The translations under genes and the position numbers were made by a program. The notes under the pieces were generated by a model. The model had not been told where the DNA came from and searched no databases. It saw only the letters and a program-made list of their open reading frames with translations. From Klebsormidium nitens (lineage: Eukaryota > Streptophyta > Klebsormidiophyceae > Klebsormidiales > Klebsormidiaceae): a DNA stretch of 64,000 nucleotides. The stretch's first letter is position 1; the number at the start of each line of letters is the position of its first letter. Positions 22,835 through 33,800 of this stretch are shown here, piece by piece. The DNA is taken from positions 359,448 to 423,447 of the forward strand of contig DF236952.1 of the NCBI GenBank assembly GCA_000708835.1, read 5' to 3'.

Positions 22835-25800
22835 ATGGAGGGGCTGCGGAGCGTGCTTATGGGCGTCCTTGTTTTGGCCTCACTCCTTAATGGCGGTTCC
22901 TGCATAACTCTAGACCAAGTAGCCAGCATGGTCCCAGGCGGCAATCTTAATGCAATCTCCACGCTGAATCTCAGCTCTCGGGGGCTTACCGGTGCTCTTC
23001 CTCCTGAACTGGGTCTCCTGCAAAATCTCATTGTTCTTGACCTGTCAGACAACCAGCTCTCAGGGCCCATTCCCCCTGAGCTAGGCAACCTTGCCGGACT
23101 TCAGAAACTGTGGCTCCATATCAATAAACTTTCAGGGGCCATTCCCCGCACCCTGGGCGGGCTTGGATCCCTCAAATCACTGGCACTCTTTAACAACAGC
23201 CTCTCTGGAGGGATCCCTGCGGAGCTCGGCCAACTGGCAAACCTGGAGTACTTCGACGTAGGTAACAATCTTTTGTCGGGAGTCCTTCCGGCCACGTTGG
23301 CCCAAATCCCTGTTCTGTCCTGGCTAGCCGTTTTCAACAACCAGCTATCAGGTGCATTTCCTCCAGCCGTCGCCGCCTCACCCTCTCTAGTAATCGCCGA
23401 CTTGTCAAGGAATAGCTTTTCGGGGGGGATCCCTGTCGAGTTTGGGAGCGCAACTGCGCTGGAGGAGCTATATCTGTGGAACAACAGTCTGTCAGGTCCC
23501 ATTCCGCCCCAACTTGGAAACCTCACGCGACTACGGATATTGAGTCTTTCAACGAACCCGCTCTCGGGCTCCATTCCTCCCGCATTGGGTGGCGCAACTG
23601 CTCTGGAGGTGTTGTACCTTTATAACAACAATCTGTCGGGTCCCATTCCTCCCCAAGTGGGAAATTTCCCACGACTCCGGAAACTGGATCTTGGAAGCAA
23701 CCGGCTCTCGGGCGCCATTCCTCCGGCACTAGGCGGGCTCACCCGATTGACCTACCTCAGCCTGTTTGACAACTCTCTTACGGGCCCGATCCCTCCGGAG
23801 CTGGGCTCTCTCACCAGGCTGCAGTACCTGTATCTCTCCTTCAATTACATTTCCGGGCGCATTCCCCCCTCCCTGGGCAGCCTTGCCAGTCTTGTAGAAC
23901 TCGACCTGAGGGCATACGAGTATAGCAGCCCCACCCTGTCCGGCCCCATTCCCCCAGAGCTCGGCCGCCTGTCCAATCTCCGTTACCTGGGGTTATCCTG
24001 GAACTCGCTGAACGGCACAATTCCCCATGAATTGGGGGAGGCGCGAAGCCTCCAATATCTGCGCCTGGAATGGACCAGGCTGTCGGGGGCGATTCCGGAT
24101 GCGCTGGGAAACCTCCAAAACCTGCTCTACATCAACATAACACGAGCGAGCTTGATGGGGCCGATCCCCTCGGGGCTCGGACGGCTTTCTGCGCTGAAGA
24201 GCCTGGACCTGTCTAGAAACTCATTGACGGGGCCCATTCCCCCGGAACTTGGCAACCTAGCCAACCTGGAAGAACTGCTCCTGGGGAACAACTTTGGGAT
24301 CTCGGGTACGATTCCCTTGGAGCTGGGCAGGCTTACCAAACTGAGGCGACTCAATCTGGAGAGTGCTAACCTTTCCGGGCCGATCCCCCCTGAACTTGGG
24401 AATCTTGCCAATATGGAGCTCCTTGAGTTAGAAAGCTTCTCGGACGGCCGCACGTTGGGGCCCATACCCCACGAGCTTGGCCGCCTCGCGCGGTTGACCC
24501 ATTTGGACCTTGAGAACAGCCGCGGCTTCTCAGGTGAGATCCCGGAAGAGTTTGCCGCGCTGACCAGGCTCTCATACCTGAACCTTCGGGGGTGCAACCT
24601 GACCGGGCGGATTCCCCCCTGGTTTGGGGGTCTAACCAGCCTAACCGAGCTTGACCTCTCAGTGAACAACTTGACCGGGCCCATTCCCTCGGAGCTGACG
24701 GGACTCACCCAGCTGACGTCACTGTCGCTAGCGCGCAACAATCTGTCCGGACCCATCCCCTCTCAGCTAGGTTCCCTTGTCAACCTAACATCGCTATCGA
24801 TCTACCAAAACAGCCTGTCTGGAGAGATCCCCGCCGGCCTGGGTAACCTTGTGCAATTGACAGAATTGTATTTCTTCAAGAACCGCCTAAGTGGGGGGAT
24901 CCCTGCGGAGCTGGGCCGCATGACCAAGCTTAGATACATAGACCTGTCCATTAATAGCCTGACTGGGCGGATCCCAGGGGAGCTCGGGGCCCTAGGCGGT
25001 CCAGTTAGTAGTGGCTCTTTCTCGCTTGATCTGGGTAGCAACCGGTTGTCTGGGGAGATCCCCCCCGAGCTGTTCCGCGCGCCTTTCGGGATGTACTACC
25101 TCGACCTGTCCAACAACAGCCTGTCCGGGGCGATTCCGGCGGAGATTGCCAACATCAAGTCTTTGGAAACGTTCCGGCTGTCCTCCAATAACCTAACCGG
25201 GGAAATTCCCCGGAGTCTTGGGAAGAATCGCGGCCTCCGCGAGATCGACCTCTCGGACAACCGGTTGTCGGGGCCTCTGCCGCCGGAGCTTGCCACATTG
25301 GACTTCTGCAAAGTCTTCCGGGTTTCGAACAACAGCCTGACGGGGCCTATTCCCCCGACCTACGCGAGGCGCCAAGACGGCTATCGCAGCGCCGGCCTTG
25401 GGAACTCGGAATTCGCCGTGGCGCACAACATGCTTTCCGGCCCGCTCCCGTCTAACATGTGCGTCTGGGACTTGGACGTCTCGTACAACGCTCTCTCCGG
25501 GCCTGTTCCCACCGACATCGCCACCTGCGTCTACGGCAACTTGGACTTGAGTGGGAATGCGTTCACTGGCTCGCCGGCGGAGCCACGTGTCCGAATGCCC
25601 CTTGTTTTGGGGATCGACTACCCCCTTCCAAAGTAAGTCCCTTCCACCTGCGCACTAGCTTGTCGTCGTCTCTCTGGTGTCACGGGGGCCTCTTTGGAAT
25701 AGGTTCTGCTTTGGCTTGTTGCACTGCCCTGCGGGTTTTCCCGCTTTCGATTCTGGCTCTGTTTTCTATCTTCCAACACGCATCAGGTGCTGCCTCATTT

Positions 25801-28800
25801 TTCCGGAAGCTGATCTCAGATCACCCGGACCCTGTTTGCTTTCATCTTTGTTCCCCCCTTGAATACCGAGAAAAGGACACTACAGAATGTCGATGGTGGC
25901 TTTCTGTGGCTCTCTGCTGATATTGGGTACGAGTCTCACCCCCTCGTCGGGTTTGCTTTTCCTTCCTTTACTTCGAACCGAGAACTTTCTCTATTTTCCG
26001 GATATACTAGAGTGCCTTTACATTACTCGCCGTCGACGTAGGTTTTTGGCGCAGTGTCCTATTACATTACATGGGAAACGAAGCTTGGAAGAAACGGACA
26101 AGGTGCGCTTGTCATGTGAGATGGCATCGGGGGCTGATATTACCGTATCTTTAAAAGGCTAGCACTCTCTTCGTTTGTAGATTCGATTCGGAGGCAGTAC
26201 TGGCGAGTGAACGAAGAAAAGGTCTGTTCTCTCGTTGATTTTCTGGAGGACTTTTTAGATGCCACTCTTTCACAAGCTGACAGAGGGCACGGACTTTCAA
26301 ATTTCCAGGCAGAACAGTCAGTCAGTCAAGGCCTCTCGATTGCTTCATTTGGATTTCCTTCGACCTGCAGCTGGATGCCCAACGCCACCAACCTGACAGC
26401 CCTTCGCCTGGGTGTGAATAACCCCCCGGTCACGTCAGTCGACCTGTCGCTGGTCCCCCCCGGATGTAAACTGGTCACGATCTTGGGCCCCGCCCCCCAG
26501 TTGCGCGACATCCGCTTCTGGCGGGGCTGCTCCGACGGCTGCGCGGTGAACCTCATCGGCACCGGGGCGAAACTCTCGCAGCGCACTCGGAAGGAGGCAT
26601 GTCTCGGGAAGATCTCGCTCTTTTTGGAGGGGAACTCCCCGATAGCCGTCGTTCCGCAGCTCACGACGGGCAGTACTACGCCCGAACTCCCCTACCTGTT
26701 CAACGCCCAAGGGGTGTACTGGTTCCAAAACGACACCGACTTCGTGGACAAGATCGACCTCGGCCCGGGGGGCCTGGCCTACACCGGGGTCTCCTTCAGC
26801 CGCGTCCAGGACGGGAACCTCTGCCAAAACCCCGAGGCGAAGTACATCGTCGCGGCCACGTGGGGCGCGTTCACATTGGCTCTGCTCGTGGGGGGGATGG
26901 CCATCGCGCTCGAGTCGCGGCTGATGCCCCAAAGTGGGGGGGACAGCTGGCTGAGCAAACGGCCCATCCTGGCAAAACTTTTCGAGGTTTCATCGTATCT
27001 CGGGGGGATCATCACGGCGGTTGCCGCGTACGTGGACCTGTACTTTGACGTCGCCGTGCTGCGGGACGTGTGGGGCGTGTGGCCCATGTGGGTTCTCCTC
27101 TCGTCCATCGTGGGCCCCTTTCTGCTTTTGGGGTACTACGCGGCCGACGCCTGGGCGGCCGGGGGGGGTATTTTCAGCCTGCCGGCCTGCCCCTCCTTCC
27201 GGTGGGTTTGGCCCGCCTCCCTATCTGGGAAAACATGGGAGCCGAGCCTGCAAGTGGCGCCCCCCACTGGGAAACTACACTGGGCGCGAGCGCTTCGTCT
27301 GTGGCCGGTTGCCGTGCTGCGCCTTCCGGTCTTTGAATAACTGGGCTTCTCAGCCCGGTTCGGGCGGTTCATGCGGTCGGGGGACGCGGTGGCGGGCATG
27401 GAGGAGTACCTCAACGCGCGCGCACACCTCGATGTGGTGCTGCGCTCCTTTCCCCAAGCGGTCTTCCAGGTAAATGCTCAGGGCCTGGATTAGAAGCAGT
27501 GGCGGAAATGAAAGTCTCGAGATGCGCGTCTCCGTTAGAACGAGTCCGTAAGCGGGACTCTGAAAACTGGGTCTTCGCAATATGCAACTAGTTTCGACTA
27601 AAATTCTCTCAGCCCCTTCGCCTCCGCAAAGAAAGCGTCTCTTGGCTTGAGGTCGGTGGTTAAGTCCCTGCCATTTTCGTCTCTGTGAGAAGCCGGCTCA
27701 AGTCCAAGTTTCTGTGAATGCTGTCCGCCGCACGTTCCTACTCGTTTCTTCGAAAGACTTTTGAAAGATCAAGAGAGCGTAGCAAAGCTTCTTTTCGCAC
27801 GAGTCCAGCGGGACGTAACGAGAAAGATCTCTTCGTAGCGTTGGGTTTCAAGAGAGTTGATTTGCGTATGTACCGTACGCTCAATGATTCAGGAGCTTCA
27901 ACGTGGCGAGTCAGAAGATAACGAGTCAAAAGGCCCCGCCTTAACCCGCCGTTCTTCCAGTCTCCGGTTACCCCCGCCTTTGGACATGTTAGGTTAGGAA
28001 AGTTTCTCGACAGCCTTTTCGAAGCCTCGTGCAAAGTGGAAGGGCATCAACCAGGCCCGACTCAGAGTCGACCCCCTCCGTACTGCGTCTGGCTTTTAAG
28101 CGTCGCCCCGAGTACGCTTAAGTTTTCAAAAGCTCAAGAACATGAGATAGTTCTGATACGGTTCGAGGCCGTCTTCCTCCAGGCGGTGGTCCACAGGGAG
28201 TTTTGGCTGCTAACCAGGCGGGTTACCGGACTGAATCTCAGGTTACTAGACAAATAACCCGGCTTTAAACTTGTTCCGGGGCTGGTTACCGTCCAAGGCT
28301 GGTTATTGGACACACAATCAATTTCTAACCAGCCCATAAGCAGCTCATAACCAACCATAATTAAGGGCCAAAAAGTCCTGTGTTCTACGTCCTGGGAGTC
28401 GACCCCCTGCGCGCTTCTGGCTTTTCAAGCGTCGCCTCTGTAAGTTCCACAGACTCAAAAACATAGAATGCTTCTCACACGGTTCGGCGCTTTCTTTCTC
28501 CAGTCGTTCGTTTACGTCCTGGGCAGTTCCCGCGGTACCCGCATCTACGTCGACGAGAGGATCTTCGTCCCCTCCATCGCGTTCTCGATGTTCTCGCTGT
28601 GCGTTTACCTCGGGACAATGCTCCGGGAGGCGCTGCAGAGGGGAGAGAACGTTCTGCTCGTCTTCTGGCGGCGGCCCCGGAAGATGCGCACCATAACTCT
28701 GTACACGAGAGTCCTCGATGCTCGGGAGGGGGAGGAAATGCTGGAGGCCGAGAAAGGAGACGACGCGTGTGAGTTGAAGGGTTTAATTTGCGAAGGACGA

Positions 28801-28839
28801 CTTTCAAGTTACTCGATTCTTCTCCCTTTATCCCCCTGA
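22835..28839 (+). CDS. LRR ectodomain protein with C-terminal multi-pass membrane region
   Basis: Proposed exons: 22835-25632, 26371-27167, 27354-27469, 28504 onward. Phases match. The start at 22835 (MEGLRSVLMGVLVLASLL) gives a clean signal peptide and is preferred over the upstream ATG at 22784. Exon 1 encodes about 900 residues of plant-type 24-residue LRRs (about 34, consensus L-S-G-x-I-P-x-E-L-G) with N-glycosylation sites (NLS, NLT). Exon 2 adds a Cys-containing stretch, then hydrophobic segments around WGAFTLALLVGGMAIAL, YLGGIITAVAAYVDLYFDV and WVLLSSIVGPFLLLGYYAA. Exons 3-4 add LRSFPQAVFQSFVYVLG and further hydrophobic spans. The order of an acidic DLYFDV helix and a PQxxxQ motif recalls XK-related scramblase-like proteins; this is inference. 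There is no kinase domain. The exon 2 donor is weak (after a G8 run). The end may be the stop at 28839, or a GTGAGT at 28769 may continue into an exon I could not find. Confidence 0.82.
28061..28190 (+). repeat. Acceptor-side copy of LRR-gene exon 4
   Basis: Positions 28061-28186 repeat 28398-28510. Both begin AGTCGACCCCCT, continue with a CTGGCTTTT..AAGCGTCGCC block and end CGGTTCG..TTTCTCCAG or CTTCCTCCAG. After the AG the exon sequences diverge (GCGGTGGTCC against TCGTTCGTTTAC). The 320-bp spacing is longer than elsewhere because a ~190-bp mobile element sits in between; without it the step is about 130 bp. Confidence 0.75.
28192..28382 (-). mobile_element. Inverted-repeat element, copy A
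   Basis: Terminal inverted repeats CACAGGGAGTTTTGGC and GGCCAAAAAGTCCTGTG bound about 191 bp rich in TAACCAG/CTGGTTA motifs. Its reverse complement aligns along most of its length with the element at 52031-52230. It is non-coding. CAGGG-type ends suggest a hAT-like MITE, but no 8-bp target duplication was evident, so the class is uncertain. It inserted inside the exon-4 acceptor-copy array of the LRR gene. Confidence 0.8.
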
Positions 28840-30884
28840 AGAAGTGCTCTACCATTGGGATACTTCAGAAGCTTTCCGTCAGAGTCGTTTTCAAGTCCTC
28901 GGATGCATTGTCTTTGAGAAAGGATGTCGCTCTCCGTTGGAGACACCCGGACTCCAAACGGAAATTTCTGCGAATCTGTCTTTTCAAACACTGGGGGTTT
29001 GCAAAAATGTTAGTCCGGTGTTGTGCCGACGTGTGAATCTGAATCCTGGCAGATTGATTGGCCGGTTACCTGCTAGGAACCGTATCATCTGGTCGACAAT
29101 TTGCAGTTCAGACGTGTATCTGGTGTCTCCTTGCATAATCACGTAAGATTCGGCTTTGTGATGAACCGGTGACCTGGCAATTTCAGTGGCAAACGCAAGT
29201 CACTGCCTCTATCAGTCTACAGCATGATGATAATACGCGCAAAGGGCCTGATAGAAAGGTTGCAGATCCAAGCATGTGTTCAAATTGTAGAACCGGCGAA
29301 CCCAAGCCGTCGATTAATTGCGTAAAAGCAATTGCTAGCTAGGTACACGCCCGTGGCTGACATTAAACTCCCTGTCGATTACACTCCTGATGATTTTAGA
29401 CGCTTTTGACCCTCACTGTGGACTCACTTTCAGAGATTTTGTCAACTTGACGCGCCCCTTGCGTTATGACGTAAACGAGAAGAATCAGCTTGATGGCACG
29501 ATGTCAGGTAGGTTAGTAATGCGGTCTGGCTTCATCAACAAGCACGTGACAAGCAATCCAGATGCAAGCAAAAGACCTGTCGCGATCCCTAAAATGGCCT
29601 TAGTCATCTTCTCCTGCAGTTGAGTACGCGTGAGCATCCTTCCGTGCAAAAAGCAATATCTGCTTGCGGGAAGAGATGACTTAGTATATTGACCAGCGGT
29701 CTCTAGAGACATTCAGTGGTGAATAAAGAGAAGATATGATTTAACAGTGTAGGAAAATGCAGTCCTGGACAAGATCGAGGCGTCATCCTTCCAAGGCGAT
29801 GTAGCTTAGAGAACGCAACACAGGTCATTTCATTCAATTTGGTGCTAGAAAATGCTAGAAAATGGTTTCGAATGATAGTTCCGATCTTGGAGATTAAGGT
29901 TTGATCCCTAGGTTTAAGGATTCGAGAAACGGTTGACTAACTTAAGAAAGTGCAGGCAGGTCACTAAGGGCTCACTACAGTTAATGAGCACGTCATGCCT
30001 CCGCGTCATTCATTGGGTAGCTTGCAATGTACCAATTCTTGCAACCCGCTTGTGTCGAAAGCCTGGCCGTTTGATTGGATGGAACAACTTGATAAGCCTT
30101 GTGACTCGGATCGACGGCCCCCGGGGTGACGACGCAGAATGATCGACAGCTTTAAAGCCAACAATGCACTGGCCCTTGGTTTTACATGGACCCGGTGGAC
30201 TTGACCCACGCCGCCGCGAAGCCTATGTAGAAGGCCAGCTCGTCGAGGTAACGTTAACCCCAAGAATTATGCGCCACGCACTGAAGCTCGATTCTACTCC
30301 AGGAAGTTTTCTGCGCCATCGATCAGCGAGCCCATGGCCGACATGATACTACGTATTGCGGTTATATAAGAATTGTTAAGGACGGTCATTCCGTCCTCCT
30401 ATTCATTATGAGCTTTGAGTCTCCAGTGTAATCATCTCGATGCCCACAAGTACTCTAGCTCTACGAAGTTCGGATCGTGCAAGCTAGGTGACGGTGTCGG
30501 ATTCGTGCCCCAGCATGCAATGCGTTACCGTTGATGCAAAGTCAGCCGTGCGCCTGACTGTCTCGCAATCAATAAACAGACGTGGCCACTTCAAGATCAT
30601 CAATCTTTACATCCGTAACTGAGCATGCATAAGCGAATTATTCGTGATGAGGTCATTTCGATCTCGAAACACGGTCGGTGCCCGCGTTAGACACAGGCAC
30701 GTTTTTGTACACGAGGTTTATGCGTACTGATTCAATGACGCAACTTCATGTTTTGTAATCAAGACCTCCGCAGGACCCTATATTATTAGATCATTGGTCA
30801 ATCCAGGCTTCCGAACAAAATCGAACTACAACAGCAAAGCATAGCTACATCAACGTGGCCGGTACAAAACCAAAGCCCTACGTT
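28840..30884. other. Intergenic, convergent LRR and HPR1 gene ends
   Basis: No gene could be supported. A minus-strand frame near 29485-29604 encodes a single hydrophobic segment (MTKAILGIATGLLLASGLLV) that could be a signal anchor, but no partner exon or family match was found. The rest is AT-richer than the genes and has no recognised RNA gene or repeat. Confidence 0.4.
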
Positions 30885-33800
30885 TCAAAGGCTGGACTTC
30901 AGGGTCGGCAGGCCCAACTCCTTCGCATTCACGATGCTGGGACATGCCGGCGGCGGATTCCTAGAGTCGTCAACAAACGGGAGCACGTCGTTGGGGTTGT
31001 GCCATACCGGGTACCGGAGCAGCTTGCCCTGCATAATCAAGCCAGGAAGAGTCAAAACATTAATCCGTCCAAGAACAGGCGAAATCTTGTGTTCCGTTCA
31101 GAATGGACTCGATTCTGGAAGGGTGTCTTCTTGAATCGTGCGGGATGGGGGGACTGACGAAAAGCGCACATGCTGACGCAAGCAGGGAACGTGAAATCCT
31201 TGCATCCTTCACAACCGGTGCAAACGCCAAACGGTGGCGAACCGTACCCACACCTTCAATCGCACGCCATCTTATTCGGCACCGACTTATCGGTGAACGC
31301 AAGCAGAACTTTGAGAGATGAACAAACCGTAAATCAGAAAGAGAACAACATCACTGGCGCTTCCTCTCCTGCGAATAGAGTACAACCTGTCCCTTGGAAG
31401 GCAAGCTTCGCGCCTCATTCCGCCACGAATAGGGGCGTAGCTAACTCACTTCTGCCATTCCGTTTCATTGGATACGGGTCACTTCACTGGTCCAAAGTTG
31501 CATACCGATCCTCATTAACACAAACATCAACATCAGATAGATCTGACATACAATCAAAGAAGCAATCGATTCGAAGCCCGAATTTCCATAATTCTTTAAT
31601 CGACGACCGGGAAAAGTCAAATCCTCACCGCCACATTGCATGCCGCGAGCGTGGCCATCCCCGCGCGAGTCCACTGAGAGGCGGACGCGATATGCGGCAC
31701 TACCACCACGTTGGGCAGGTCTTTCAAACCGGGCTTCATCTTGGGCTCATCCTACAAGGAGTGTGAGGAGGAAGAGGTAAGGATCTCCCCGAACCACGTT
31801 TTTAAAAATAAGCGGAGCTGACTTTCTTTTTGCCTGGTTCGATTAGAACCTCGCTCCAAGACTAGGGCACTTTGTGACGCATTTGAAGATCCTTCGAACC
31901 AAGCTTCATCTTGAGTTCGTCCTGCGAGGAAAAAGGGGTAAGGATCTCCCCAAATCACGTCTAAAGATGAGCGGACACGGCTTCCTTCTTTAGACACGGG
32001 ATGCGTAGCTTGAAGACAGGGCAGTTGGCAGCGCGGTTGAAGGTCCTTCAAACCGGGCTTCATCTTGAGCTCATCCTGCAGCGAGGGTACGAAGCATGAG
32101 GTAAGGATCTCCCGGAGTCACGTTTCCTGAGCGAAACTGACTTTCTTTCTGTGACAAGTTGCCTGGTTCGATTTGGAACTTCGCTTCAAGATAGAGCGCG
32201 TTTGAAGGTCCATCAAACCGGGCTTCATCGTGGGCTCATCCTGCAAGGAGTGCCTGATTAAAGTACACACAAGCGGGGGATGCCTAAAGTCTTAGGCAAA
32301 TCAGACTTCAAAATCAAGTATTTTGCAGCGCTTTTGAAGGGTCCTTCGAACCGGGCTTCATCTTGGCTCGTCCTGCGGGGCGTGTACGGAAAAAGAGGTA
32401 AGAATCTTGGAAATAACGTGAGCGGACACAACTTCTTTCTTTAGCCACGGGATGCGTAGCTTCGAGAGAGAGCGGTTTGCAGCGCGTTTTGTGACGCATT
32501 CGAGGGTCCTTCAATACGAGCTTCATGGTTGGCTCGTCGTGCATCATCAAGTCGTTCTCCGACAAAGATAAAAGTATAAAATTGGAAACTGACGGCGAGC
32601 GCGTTTCTCGGACAAGCTTGGGGCAAATCTAGGCCCGGGCTGTTCTTTTTCCTGCGGCGAGAGATTTTCGCAGATACGCAAGAGTCTCGACAGGGGGAGT
32701 AACTTCGTGGATGTCCGAATCCGAGCACCGGCATTGTCTGATGAGGGCGTCCCCTAAACGTACGCTATCACAGACTCTCTTTGAACACTCTGTCAGCATG
32801 CGCCATATGCACACGACAAACTAAAAGCAGGGCGAGGCCAATCTATCACGCTCCTCCTAAGACGTTCAGAACGCCCCGTATCTGCGGCGTCAAACGACAC
32901 GGGCGGCACCGACACCCGATCCGGCCGGCTGCATCCGCTGGGTTTGCAAAGCAACCAATTGCCGCCACCGACAGTATCTCCTAAGCCCCTAGATCAAAGT
33001 CGTCTTCCACCGTTACACAGCTCGAAGTGCAACGGTAAAAACTGCTACCGAGGTGTCGCCCCAACCGGTTCTCTACTCAAGACCGGGGGGATCCCCCGGG
33101 ACCTCACCTCAAACACGTCGAGCCCTGCCCGGAACATTGGGTTCGCCCGGAGGTGCTCCACCAGTGCGACTTCGTCCACAACGGGGCCCCGGCTGGCGTT
33201 GATCAGAATGGCGTCCTGCAAGGGATGTGTGCGCAACGAGTCAGGTCATGCTTCGACAGGGCCTCGTACAGCAGGTTCCGAACTCATGTACTTTTCAGAG
33301 AGCCGAAAAGGGGCCCCGGCTGGCGTCCGTCAGAATGGCGTTCTGCAGGGACTGGGTTCGCAGGGAGTCAGGCCATGCTTTGATGGGGCCCTGCAGTAAC
33401 GTTTACATATTCGAGGTGTTCACTAGCATCTGCAGAATGGGCCCCTGGCTGCCTCGACCAGAAGGGCGTCCTGCAGCCCCGTGCTTGAAGTTGGATGAAC
33501 GTGAGCTTGACCCGGGCTCTCTGGCATTGTGCGCTTGAATCCATGCAAAATCGTACTTCACAAACGCTGAGACTGCATTTGTTACGGGCACAAACCACAG
33601 GGCGAATTAAGGAGCTTGAGCGAGAAGTCGCCTTCTTCATAAGGTTGAGTCGCTCCTGGTTGCTACGATGAAACGTGGTCTTAGCCCGTGGTTTCTTTTA
33701 CTGTGTGCTCGAACCAATGGAAACAAGCCAAGAGGACATGCCGAAGCTTGAGACTGCCTCGTCAACGATGGCGGGGATGACGTCACCTTCTTCATCAGGT

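Noticed and set aside
23101-25332. Several long minus-strand frames opposite the LRR exon
   Set aside because: They are mirror frames produced by the regular 72-bp LRR codon pattern and have biased composition.
33000-33540. Plus-strand frames rich in [13 protein letters not shown] repeats
   Set aside because: They are antisense to HPR1 exon 6 and its two intronic copies.
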